Of a stretch of 64,000 bases of DNA, positions 33,832-45,277 are shown piece after piece (within the stretch, counting starts at the first letter, position 1; each line of letters opens with the position of its first letter). The DNA is from Isoetes taiwanensis (lineage: Eukaryota > Streptophyta > Lycopodiopsida > Isoetales > Isoetaceae): NCBI GenBank assembly GCA_021234155.1, contig JAJEKV010000005.1, positions 29,133,617 through 29,197,616 on the forward strand. Reading direction: 5' to 3'. The notes below the pieces were generated by a model. That model saw only the letters and a list, made by a program, of their open reading frames with translations. It ran no database searches and was not told the origin of the DNA. The position numbers were made by a program, and so were the translations under genes.

Positions 33832-34540
33832 ATGACATATTTAACAAAATTTGGACTTATTCAAACATAATAAATGTATTTCACGAATGCCATGATAATA
33901 TTATATGTATTTTTAGCTCTTATTGATTTTAATAATTTGTTCTGTTTATCTTTAGATCAAAAATATGATACTTACTAATCTTTTCAAAATAATTAAAGAA
34001 AGTTTTAAATTGAAATTAATTAAATGATTACGTTTATATTTAATAAGAAAATGAATAGTTTATTATTGATCAAATGTCAATATATTTTATTTCATCAATA
34101 ATAAATTATTCAATAGTTATTAAGCCAATAACTTTATATCATTTAATTAATTTCAACCTAAAACCTTTCTTAAAGTATTCTTAAAAGTGTCAAAATTTGT
34201 AAATTGTGAAATTCTAATAATAGTTTTAAGTCAATCGCTTATCAAACCATCAGATTTTATTTAATTATCATGATTGCTAAATCTTGAATCTGTTAAATCA
34301 CTACAAATTGAAAATTTTATATTCTTGAAATGTCTAATTCTAAATAGATTCAAATGAAAATTAGTTTGGAAATCAAGTTTATTCTTTGATAACCATTATA
34401 GTTTTAATTGAAAGATAAACTTATATGATTAAAACTTAAACAATCAAGAACAATCAAACAATACATATATTCTTATAATGGCGTTCGTGAAGTGCTATCT
34501 ATTAAATCTGAATAAGTCCAAATTTTGTTGAATATGTCAT
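33832..34540. mobile_element. Harbinger-like MITE B, 709 bp, uninterrupted
   Basis: The ends ATGACATATTTAACAAAATT and AATTTTGTTGAATATGTCAT are inverted repeats, flanked by TTA on both sides (33829-33831, 34541-34543). The body is AT-rich and non-coding, and it matches MITE A's right part closely (for example GTCAATCGCT, CATGATTGCTAAATCTTGAA, TTCTTGAAATGTCTAATTCT). It is the intact reference for the split copy A. Confidence 0.7.
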
Positions 34541-34637
34541 TTATCAATTTGTGATTTGAACCGATTTGGAGTAGGAGGATAAAATGCGAGAGGTTATTTC
34601 TTGTCTGAGCATTGCCTAAATGATTTTTATATGTATC

Positions 34638-36144
34638 TGTGATGTTCCAACATAATATACGGTGAATATGTATATTATACTGCCACGTCACTCGCACATG
34701 TCGCCTTGGCGACATGTACTTGGAAACCGTAAAGGGTTGCACCCTAGGGGCAACTTCTCATGTTGCACGTGCCTTTAAACATGTGCATTTAGCCCCTTTG
34801 CCACATGGCAAAACCCTACATGCCCTTTTAACCCTAACCCTAAAAGGTAATGTAAAGGGAACAAAAGGGGAAACCCTAATTCATTTTCGCATTTCAGCTT
34901 CCTTGAGCTATTCCGGCCAAGCCAAGCTGCTATTTCACATTGCCAGATGCCACCCAAGCCGGCTTTGCACAATAGATCCTCAAGATTCGGTCGCTTTTGC
35001 CTTCAACATAAGCATGAGCGCAGTCTGAGGAGCTGGAAGCTAAGGTTCAGGTAAACAGCAATTCTGCTGTGCAATACCGACTTTTAGTCCAACAATGAGC
35101 TAGTTTAGCATGTTAATTCAACCTTAGAGGCCTTATAGATTCTAAGATCACATGCCTTAACAAAAGAACCTAACCATATATGTTTAGGTAGATAGATTGG
35201 ATGTTATTCTATGTTTCAGTTCTATGGATGATGACATTCTATTGTATGCACACTCCTGTATATTGGGAAGGGGAGTAGAGACCCTGAAAGCCTTAGTAGT
35301 TGACGTACCTAGATAGCCTCATTAATTCCCAATTAATGCATAAGAGCCCGCCTGGCTGTGAGTGGTGGGACTAGACCGGCAGATAAGGAGGACTTGTCCC
35401 ATTGCAGATTGATGGCTCTGGTGTGTAAAGCCTACCAAAGATCTTCGCAGGCTAGGCCTGATGGTTTGCCACTGCGTGTGGGAAAGGCATGGGCTCGACA
35501 CGTGGGGTGATGCGTCAACTTCCATGGGTTTCACGTCATAGATGGGTAGTGGCCCTCTAGCCGCCTGCGATGGGCATGCATGCCTCTGGAGAAAGTGATC
35601 TCCTCCTGCCTCATCGGGACTGGGGAGATGCAACCTAGGAGTAGCCCCCTTGGCTATGCACCGGGCAGGCTACGTTGACTCCTTAGACTTATCAGCCTAT
35701 TCTGCAAAATATGCACAGGAGGGGCGGATGGAGCGGACTACCCAACAGTCATGTTCCTATGCCAGTCCAATCCATTGCCATAAATTCTTTCTGCAATGAT
35801 TTCTGGAGACCCAAGTCGTCAGTCCATTCCCCTTGAGTCTGAGCCTTGGATAGGATCTTCCCCATGTTGATGTTGTTGACGTTCTTACATATGTATGCTA
35901 TGGTGAGCCACCCTTCGAGGTGGAGCTATTTATATTTGATGTCATGTGCGCATGTTTATTTATGCTTCCGCAGCTAGGATAGTCATGAGGGAAGACGAGA
36001 TGAATGACCATCCATTCTTCCTCATTAATTCCTTGCCAAGGAATTGGTGTCAGATGGACTGCCTCTGTCAGCTTCGTTGCCAGAGGGATGAACTCCGGCT
36101 TCTGATACGATGGGAGCATCATAGATGAAGTAGGGGACGTCACA
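34638..36144 (+). repeat. 5' LTR (1,507 bp)
   Basis: It starts TGTGATGTTCCAACATAATA and ends GGGGACGTCACA, so short terminal inverted repeats TGTGA(C/T)G...CGTCACA are present. It aligns along its length with 56787-58243, with substitutions and several 10-30 nt indels (for example an extra CAAAGATCTTCGCAGG near 35,440). An AACCCTAACCCTAAAAGG telomere-like stretch sits at about 34,831. Confidence 0.9.
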
Positions 36145-36145
36145 G

Positions 36146-36157
36146 TGGTATCAGGGC
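36146..36157 (+). other. Primer binding site (initiator tRNA-Met)
   Basis: TGGTATCAGGGC lies two bases after the LTR end. It differs at one position from TGGTATCAGAGC, the complement of the plant initiator tRNA-Met 3' end that primes many plant retrotransposons. Confidence 0.85.
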
Positions 36158-37166
36158 AATGATCTTGGAGGATCAGGATCGAGCACTGGCCATTTCCCTA
36201 GTAGTACTAACAGTCTAGATCTTCAGTCTTGGAGTTGAAATCCCAAGCATGAACTTCGGGAAATGGGTAGGAGGAAAATTTTTTTTTCCATCAGTACTGT
36301 AAAAGCGCCATTTTTCTTGATTTGTTTGTCCTTTTCCCGGATTTTTCAGTTCAAACCTCTTTCTTGCCAATTCTCCCTTGAAATTCATCAATTTCTGCTT
36401 GATTTGGCTTGAATTTGAGAGTGATCTGCTAGCTGCCCCTGTAGAGGGCCAGCTTTATCAAATTCCTCATGCTTTGAGCTATTGATGGACACCAAAATCT
36501 TCACAATTATCAAACATGGCTCAAGATTTACCTGTGGTTTTCTCTCAGGCTCATCTTTGAACTATGGAATTCTTTGATAATTAACACCTTCTTCCCCGAT
36601 TCTCTTTTAGGCAAGAGTATACATTTGTCAGCTTTGCGTTGAATTTGAAAGCGAGATGCTTAATTCATGGCTGGAGGAATTCATAGGTGACAACAAGACT
36701 TGACAAGCAATAGGAATTTTTTGAGTTAATTGTGATTGGGCGGATGAAAAGATCATCGTGAAGGTTTATTGAGGAGAATTAGGAAACTGGAATTAATTGA
36801 TCTTTGAATGGTTTTCTTCGTAAAGCTTTCACAAATTGGATTTGCATGGCTTATGGTTTGGCAATCCGACCTCTTCTAGTTAATTTTGATTCTATCTAAT
36901 CGGCGTTCTATCCTGTTTTCTTCCTTTCCCCTTACGGGCTCTCATTTAAAATGCAGGTGCACTTTTGTTGTTTCAACACATTGCCTTTACCAATGGCCTT
37001 AATTTCCTCAGTAAACCCTAAAAATTTATCCTTTCTTCACTCCTTTGCTAAAATTCCTCGCATGAACGATCCATTTGTTCTTCAAAGCTTGATTTCCTTT
37101 TAAGAGAAGCCGCAAGAAAGCGATCTGTTCGGAAACTTTGCCAATTTACCAGCTTCTACTCCTGAA

Positions 37167-39405
37167 ATGGATCCAATCTCGCATGAAGTGCCCTTCTGGG
37201 ATAATCTTTCTGCTGATCCCGATCGCAGGGGCACTATTCACCCCATTGATCCAAATACTGGTATCCCACGACCATATGGAGTAACGAGAATTCGACAGGA
37301 GCTGCGAACAGATGAACATCTGGATGACAGACTAAAGAGAACTAGACCTCCTTATCTTCAGCAAAGCAAAATGAGACTCTACAGTGGTATTTCTCTTAAT
37401 CTTCCTGTTGTTCATTCTAGAGTTGATGCTTTATCCAATTCAGCTGTCATAATCAAGGTCCAAAAATGTGGGATTAAGCTTGACAAACTCTGGGCTTTTC
37501 TTCTTAACCTAAATAAAGGTATCATAATCCAAGCTGTTTACTGGCTTAATTTCCCTTACATTATGCTTGAGTGTGAGAACGCGAGATCAGCTAATTTCTT
37601 TCTCAACTATGGTCCCCTGACTTTTGAAACCACTCAGCTGTCCTTTCTCAAATGGCATCCAAAACTTGATATTGAACAAATGAACAACCTCTGTATTGCC
37701 TCAACCTCGCTTTTTGGACTTAATCCTATATATTGGGATGAAGAATGTTTCAAACTCCTATTTAACACCATTGGCACCTATATTTCTACTGAATACTCTC
37801 CATCTAAACCTCCACGTGCCTTTGTGCAGCTTGACCTTTCCAAAGATATCCCTATCTCCATTCCTTTCATAGATGCCTTTGGAGTAGAATCTTCCTTAGC
37901 TCTTAGATGGTCTGGATTGCCATCCCAATGCCAAAAATGTTTACAAAGACATTTACGGTACTGATTGTAAGTCTTTCCACGGTTTCACTTCAAACCAGCA
38001 GAGATAATGTGGTTGAAGGGGAGAAAATAGCAGGCTCTACTCAACTTCGCCCAGGTGATAATTCTAAGGAACACTCTGATAGTGAGGGTGTGATCCAAAC
38101 AAATGAATCCAAGGGGCTGGACACATTTCACAAATTGCACGAGAATGATAATTTCAAATGGACCAAAGTCAATGGCAGCTACAAAAGGATTGAAAAGAAA
38201 AGCGAAGGGAGCAGATTAAAGCCAAGGAAAAAATCCTTGAGGACAACTCCTTTAGGTATAAGAAGAACACTGGTATAACAATTGGGGAGCTAAAACTGTT
38301 GGTTAAAGGTACTACTCCAGAAAAAGTTAATCATGCTTCCCATGACTTATGTTTGACTCTGACCAATATCATCAAGGATGCTAGAAGACAAGAAAAGGGC
38401 CATTGTTACAGTCTTATGGACTTTCCAATCAAAAATGTCAGCAAGACCGGATCATTAACTATAAAATCTCAGGATAAAGCTAAACAGAAAATGAATTCTA
38501 CTGGAAAGAATTCACAGACCTCTTCTGCTACTTCAGCAAGCCTAAATCAACAAAATATAACTCCTAATGTGCCTCATTGTCAATCAGATTTGGTCTTGTC
38601 CAAATCTGTTTGCCATACCAATGAAGTCAACTATGATGGAAACAATCTGCAACAAGGGAGTGTGAATCAACATCAAGATAGGCTGCTTATAGGCTGTCAA
38701 AACGCTTTTCAGGTATTATCTGACCCAGATATTAATTTAGATCCTGATTTATGTAAGAGCAAAGTATGTTATCCCTCTACTGCTCTTCCTGCACCACAAT
38801 CAACTCAGGTTTTCTCACCCCCCAAACAGTCTTCTCCTATCTCTCCAGTTCTGCCTTCTCTGCCATCTCTTATTGATTTGGATTATCCCATTATAAATGT
38901 GCCCCTTAGTCCTCCAAAATATCGGTAAAGTTGCAGATCAGCTAGCTTCCACTTTACCAAATGGCTCGACTTCGAGAAGATAAGGATCAATCACGGGGAA
39001 AGAGAGGTTAGTAATTTGGATTCTTGTGACTATGTCCCCTGAGACTCCACAAGGTGCGAGAAGAGGAGGAGCAACATGAAAATTCAGGCAAGTTAATCTT
39101 TACGCTCCTTTAAATAATCTTGAAATTAATTCTATGTTTTCAGTTTTATCACGGTGGTTATTACGATAATAGTGACCATAGTGATAATAGTGAGGGTGAG
39201 GATAACCTAATTGACAAAGAGAATTGGGGGAAGGAAGAGTATCTTCTTGAAAATTCTGTCAAACCATCTGTCCCTGACAAAGATCATCCAGCTAGTAAAT
39301 CTAGAAAGAAGGCTAGGGACAACAAAGGAAAGTCGTGGTCGGGTTGAACAAAACTCTGCTCAAAATACTAGGAGCAAGAAGAAATCAAAATCTTATAGAC
39401 TTTGA
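37167..39405 (+). pseudogene. LINE ORF1, gag-like (DUF4283/zinc-knuckle type), frameshifted
   Basis: The first frame (37167-37964, 265 codons) reads LWAFLLNLNKGIIIQAVYWL, then GPLTFETTQLSFLKWHPKLD, ARAFVQLDL-like 'PRAFVQLDLSKDIPISIPF' and LRWSGLPSQCQKC. This is the order seen in plant LINE ORF1 proteins with DUF4283 followed by a CCHC zinc knuckle. The knuckle is cut by a frameshift after CQKC, although a downstream TDCK is visible in another frame. Later frames (37907-38278, 38299-38928, 39120-39347) give low-complexity, lysine/serine-rich continuations. The protein would bind LINE RNA in a ribonucleoprotein particle. Confidence 0.7.
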
Positions 39406-42400
39406 CTTTTCCCCCTTCCTTTCTTATTTTCCTTCTAGATATGAAGATTTTATCTTGGAATCTTAGAGGAATTAAAGGCCCTCTTAAGAGAAGAAGAGCC
39501 ATTGCTCAAATCAGGTTATATAAAGCTGATATTATTCTTCTTCAGGAGATTAAGCTTCCCTCCTTTGAAGCTAGCAACTTGGGTGATTGGATATATCCAA
39601 ATTCCTCCTCTATTTGGATTGATTAGAGGGCAGTGGTGGCCTTGCTATCATTTGGAGGGCTGATCTTAATCATATCTCTTGCTACAATGGCCCTTCGGAT
39701 CATGGCAATTTGTTACTCTTTTCGTTTCCAATTACGTCTTTGGTATTGTTAACATCTATGCTCCAACTAATCCAAATGATAGAGAACTGTTTGGAAAGAG
39801 ATCAACTCTTGGCTAGCCTCTCAAAATTTGGACAAGCTGGATTATTCTTTGGGGACTTTAATAACACTCCTTCACGGGACTGAAGTTAGGGAACAAAATT
39901 AATATGACTAGATCTGAGAGACAAGCCTGGGACTCCCTTATTTCTGATAATGGCCTGATCTATATCCCCTCCTCGACTGCCAACTATACTTGGTCAAATA
40001 AGCAAAAAGATAAAGCTAGAGTCTATTGTACTTTGGACAGATTCTATGTCTCTAATCCTTCCACTTCCTTCTGGGATAACAGTTATGTCTCTAGTGATGA
40101 GGGAACTTCTATTTCTGATCATCAACCTCAGTTTCTGCATACTTCTCATGTCACCAGGATCCAAAGACAGGGAAGTACCCCTTTTAAGTTCAATACATCT
40201 CTCCTGAATAATGAGAATTTCTGCTCTCAGTTTTCTGCTTTTTATGAGGATCTCTCTGTCAGAAATATAGGTATGCATCAGGATAATCAGTTCTATTCTA
40301 AAATCAAAGCTATCAAATCTTGGATTAAGAAATGGTCTAAAGATAGGCATCTTCAGTGTGAAATGGAAAAAAATCAGCTTCTTATGCTCATGAAGGAAAT
40401 CAGATCTTTACTTCAGCAAGATCCAACTAATCTAAACCTGCAAGTAGGAGAGGAAGTTCTTGAAAGAAAGATTAGAAATATTGAGGAGATAGAAGCTAAA
40501 GGGTCAGCCATCAGATGTAAAATCAAATACTCCAACCAAATGGATTCTGGCAGCTCAAAGTTCTTTTTCAGGGTAGCTAAAAGTAGGGTGCTCAGAAATT
40601 CTATAACAGAAGTAGAGGATGATAGTGGGGAAAAATACTCTTCTCACTCTGAAATTTCTTCTTTCTTCAGAGACAAATATATGGATATTTTTATGAGCAA
40701 ATCTATTCCTGATATGGCCAAGGCAACTGACTTCAAAAATCTGGTCAATGGTATCCTCCCTGATGCTCCTGAAGTTATGAATGCTGCTGTATGTGACCCT
40801 CCTTCCCAGAATGAGATCCTAACTACCCTTTCTTCTCTCAGTAAAGGAAAATCCCCTGGTCCTGATGGGTTGCCACCTGAATTTTATGTTAAGTTCTGGG
40901 ATATCCTCAAAGATGACATTACTTCCATGGTTCACGACTTCTGGAATAATGATTGTCTTCAGACTTCTATTGCCAGTGGATTCATAGCTTTGATCCCAAA
41001 AGTTGATCATCCAAATAAATTTCAAGATTGGAGACCTATCTCTCTCACTAATACTTCCTATAAGCTTTGTGCCAAGATTATTGCTCTCAGAATTAACAGC
41101 TATCTTCAAAGGAACATCAGTCCCAATCAGTCAGCTTTTCTGCCCAAGAGATACATTCTGGATAATTATGTGGCAGCCATGGAGGGATTACATTGGAACA
41201 AAATTTCAAACCAGAACTGCATTTTACTTAAACTGGATTTCAAGAGAGCCTTTGACTCGGTCAGATGGGATTTTCTTGAATTTGCCATGGTCAAGCTTGG
41301 GTTTCATCCTAAGCTTATTAAGCTCATCCTGGGGCTTAATCTTAGATCCAAATCAGCTGTGATTATTAATGGTGTGCCCTCTGGTTTTTTCTCTTTATCC
41401 TGTGGAGTTAGACAGGGATGTCCTCTTGCTCCTTACCTCTTCCTAGTTGCAGCTGAACTGCTTACCAGAGTCATTACTCACTATCAGAAAAATGGCTTCA
41501 TTAAAGGACTCAAGCTCCCCAACTTCGGATGAGTATCTTACCATGCTTCAATATCTTTGATGATACTTTTTCCTTCCTTGAAGCTGATTTGCCTAATATT
41601 GATTTGCTTCCTTAAAGTCATATATCAATTTTTTTTGCCTCGGTATTTATCGAATGTCAATAAGAGCTTAATTATTGGTGATCTTCCTCATCGTGAGATC
41701 TTGGGTATTAATGTTCTTCACGTGGGTCAAGCCACTAAGCTTTTAGGGATGCCTCTATCTATAAATCGAGCTTGAAAGGGTCGTGGGATCCTATTCTTGG
41801 AGAATTAAGAAAAAGTGAATAATTACAGAAATTATCTCACTCTAGCGGTAGAACTATCATTGCAAACTTCGGTTCTTGCGAGCTCTCATGTCTACTTTTC
41901 CCTTTGCTCTAATTGCCCTAAGTGTATTTATCTTGAGCTCCAAAAAATTATAAGAAACTTTATTTGGAATGGCAGTCCACACGGTCAATTGGAACTCTAT
42001 CGCAAGACTAAAATAACAGGTGGTCTTGGGCGTAAGGACCTTTTTCTTCAAGCTCAATCTCTTGCGAGGTAAATTTGTTTGGAGAGCCATCTATGGGAGC
42101 CAATCTCACGCTCATAAGTTCATCGGACCTTTGGATCAATCTTAGTCACCCTTACGGTCATCCATCCGTTCATCATTTGTTACCAAACTCAGCCTTTACT
42201 CAATTGAAAAGCGCTCCTAATATCTCTCCTTTGATGAAGAATCGATTAAGGCTTGGAATTCTATTTCTCCCCACTATCAATTTATCTCATCAGATCATTT
42301 GCACTCGATATGCCTATTTTTACGGAATCCTATCTTTCTTAATCATAATTCCAATGTTACGGCAATCAAACATCCTAGGATCTGCAAGAAATGGCATGAT

Positions 42401-43228
42401 GCTGGTCTTTATTACATTAGAGATCTTTTTAATGGATGTAGGCTGATTTCTTGGACTGCTCTCAAAAATATCATCAAAGGTACATCTTCTGACAGGAAAG
42501 TATATCTCCTTATCAAGCCTTATTTGGCAAATCTTTCTCCTAACTCAGGGAAAGGTGACTGGTCCCTCAATGGTAAGTTTGACTATAAAGTGAGAGATAT
42601 TTATAAGTGCCTTTCCCATGATCCTACTAATATTAAGGCTATGACCAAATGGGGTATCAATCTTACTCAACTAAGAGAGCTCTTCAAGAACGTATGGGAC
42701 TCTTACTGCCCTCCAAAAATTTCCTACTGTATATGGCTTATTGCTAATGGCAGTTTAAGTAACTTACAATCCCTTTCCAAAAAATATCCTAATATTATGC
42801 CAGACTGCCCTTTAGGTTGCAATGAGATTGAAGATATGTGTCACATTTTCAGCTGCACTAAGTTGAATAGTTTCTGGAATTGGATTGCTGGAAAATTTGG
42901 ATTTCACTATGATGGAAATTTGCTTTCCTTGATCCAAAACGGTGACACCTTTAAAAACACTGTTATTTTCATTGCCCTTTGGAATATTTGGAAGGCTAGG
43001 AATCGTGTTTTATATGGGAAGAATAGACCTTCAGTTTTCTGGATCAAAATGAACTTCCAATTTGATTTTGAAACTATTGCTACTGCTCATAAGAATAAGG
43101 TTGGAACTAATCATGACAGGAAATGGGAGCTTCATGGAGCTTACAGGGGATTTTATAATTTATTTGCTTCCAATCTAAATATTGTAGATTCTAATGTTTT
43201 ATTTTCTGATGAAACTAGAATATCTTAA
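39402..43228 (+). pseudogene. LINE ORF2: endonuclease, reverse transcriptase, zf-RVT; broken
   Basis: The endonuclease start is MKILSWNLRGIKGPLKRRRA, then ADIILLQEIK (39442-39560), and a GDFNNT-like block appears in another frame near 39,857. The long frame 39904-41532 carries the RT core: GKSPGPDGLPPEFY (~40,846), ASGFIALIPK, DWRPISLTN, KLDFKRAFDSVRWDF (~41,230) and GVRQGCPLAPYLF (~41,404). The YxDD box (reading QYLDD, 41549-41564) is split by an extra T at about 41,558, close to another frameshift that ends the frame at 41,532. The last frame (42299-43228) has the CxxC...C zf-RVT region (ISYCIWLIANGSLSNLQSLS, then CPLGCNEIEDMCHIF). Confidence 0.85.
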
Positions 43229-44028
43229 CTTCTAGCGTGGGGGCCGAAGCAAGAAAATTCGATGATAGCTCGCCATTCAGCCCAAACACCAGTGGATTGG
43301 TCATGAAGAATGATATTGCAACATCTATGGAGTCGTTTCTTATGAAAAGGGGCGCATGAGATATCGAAGGAAAGTGAGGATCTTTGGGCATCTATCTTAC
43401 GTAGGGAAGTGGTTGAGATCCCTTTGCCTTTGGGCCTTCTTGGCCAATCATCACTTTATTCTCACCGAAAAGGCAGACTAACAAGATCTGAGAACCATGT
43501 ACTACAATCACAAACTTATTGCTGATCTGTATGGCTCCTTGCTGATATTTTTGGAGGACAAGGATAAATTAGGGCTCTTCTACTCAAATAATTGGGGCCC
43601 AAATCAATACCTCTTTGGATCCATCGACCCTTTCAATGCCTATTTCAATGATTGCTTCTTCAATGATCACGGGATCCCCTTCCATAGCCATCTGTTAATC
43701 ACACCCTTGCTCTTATCTAATCGGGATCTATTTATGTCTCGGGAAGGATTGCCTTTTGCGGTTTTTGCAGTTCAAGCTCGAGTGGCCTCCCTCAACAAGC
43801 TGAATTCAGATTTTTGGACTGTTCACACGGAAGATCATTTTCTTCTTGGCTTATCGGTTTTACGCTACCTCTTCTGCGAATTTCTTGTTAGGCTTGTTAT
43901 TCTTGAGCTCATATTCATAGTATGATGCTCTTAAATGTTCTGTTACTTTTTCATGTGCTGCCTTATAAAGCACAAACATGCTATGTTCCTGAGATTTTAT
44001 AATTAATGGTAAAACTGACTCTTGCTAT

Positions 44029-44029
<1 letters not shown>
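43229..44029 (+). other. LINE 3' region
   Basis: This lies between the end of ORF2 and the poly(A). A 142-codon frame at 43497-43925 has no family I recognise. It may be 3' UTR or a decayed C-terminal extension. Confidence 0.5.
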
Positions 44030-44079
<50 letters not shown>

Positions 44080-44081
<2 letters not shown>

Positions 44082-45170
44082 AAGCAAGAAGCACACCAGA
44101 AGGCTTTAGCAAGGTAAGACTAGGTTTTTATTTAGACTTGGTATTATTTGACTGCAACTGGTGGCTACTTTTTCCGTTGTATTTCATTTGTAGAAGCGAT
44201 ATATCTTGATTTTGCTATCACAATGTTTGAGTAGAGATAAATCTAATATGATTGAAGAAGAAATGGCGTGATATAATTGGGCTAGTCAAAAATTTTATTG
44301 TGTTGATGGCATTAGATTTTTCAAGCAGTATTTCTCGGAATTGGTAGGAGTTGAGTCGAAGTTGTTATAGCCATGTTGGATAGTTGGGTGCTCTTGAATT
44401 GAATGTTTTTCATTGTATGTGCTTCGATTTACAAGGTTATGTATACAGGATCTTGATCTCAAGGTTTTTGTCAAACAGTATGTATTTGGGAACATCTAGG
44501 GCGAATTCCTTTTTTGGATTTGTTTTGAGCCGTTAAATCCTTCGATTGAAGTGCCTTTTGGCCTATGTACTTCATTCATATATTAATATGTATACATTGA
44601 TATCGGCATGTTATGCCCACATGATTGCATCCTAGTTGATGTCATGTGGTACGAAACACTTCAACTTATATATCATTGCATCTCCTAGCTGATGTCATAT
44701 GGCACTACGAAATACTTCAACACAATTTTCACAATCAACCATTCTAATCCATACTGGTAACAATGCCTACTGTTGCTGGGCATAAGTTAAGAACGTATAA
44801 ATGATGTTTATTAAGAGAATGATGAGTCGCCCTAACAGATTGGTTTTAGCTCAATATTGCTTCCTTAATCAATAAGAACCTCTAAGACTTACGTAAAATT
44901 CTGGAATAATTTTTAGGAACATAGCATATTCTAAGGGTCGTCCCTTTTTTAGAAGATTATTCTCTTTGCATCTAGAGGATAAGGTAGAGAGAATCACCAT
45001 TGTTTTTGTCATCATTATTGTGCAGAGCATATCCCCCCATCTATGTGAAAAGCATGTTGTTGTCTGACCTAGCAACAACATGAACCTGCCCCTAATATCG
45101 TAGCCAACGATATTTGAACCGCTACCAAGGTTTTGATTCACGATAGACATATGCGCCAAACATCATTAAG
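44080..45170. other. Non-coding interval within the gypsy composite
   Basis: No coding motifs were seen. Two related blocks (TGATGTCATGTGG(T)ACGAAA, CACTTCAACTTATAT and TGATGTCATATGGCACTACG, AATACTTCAACACA) occur around 44,638 and 44,692. Confidence 0.45.
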
Positions 45171-45277
45171 AATAGAATAGAATAGAATAGAATAGAATAG
45201 AATAGAATAGAGTAGAGTAGAGTAGAGTAGAGTAGAGTAGAGTAGAGTAGAGTAGAGTAGAGTAGAGTAGAGTAGAG
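45171..45277. repeat. Pentanucleotide microsatellite, AATAG x8 then AGTAG x13
   Basis: Eight AATAG units (45171-45210) switch sharply to about thirteen AGTAG units (45211-45275). On the minus strand it is (CTACT)n then (CTATT)n directly after GATAAAAA. It thus lies exactly at the 3' end of the minus-strand LINE fragment, where some LINE clades carry a short-repeat tail. Confidence 0.9.

Larger units (their letters stand above)
36270..44079 (+). mobile_element. Full-length but decayed plant LINE (L1-like) with 50-nt poly(A)
   Basis: A non-LTR element is inserted in the gypsy element shortly after its PBS. It has a pyrimidine-rich leader, a gag-like ORF1 (about 37,167-39,360) and ORF2 with endonuclease, reverse transcriptase and a C-terminal zinc-binding region (about 39,442-43,228). 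A further frame runs to 43,925, and an uninterrupted A50 (44030-44079) follows. The left boundary is approximate. I did not find a convincing TSD. Several frameshifts make it inactive, yet the long pure A tail suggests a fairly recent insertion. Confidence 0.85.

Noticed and set aside
37167-44079. LINE target-site duplication
   Set aside because: The sequence after the poly(A) (GAAAGCAAGAAGCAC) was not found at any plausible 5' junction upstream of 37.1 kb.
44006-44209. ORF with a poly-lysine run
   Set aside because: It is a translation of the LINE poly(A) tail.
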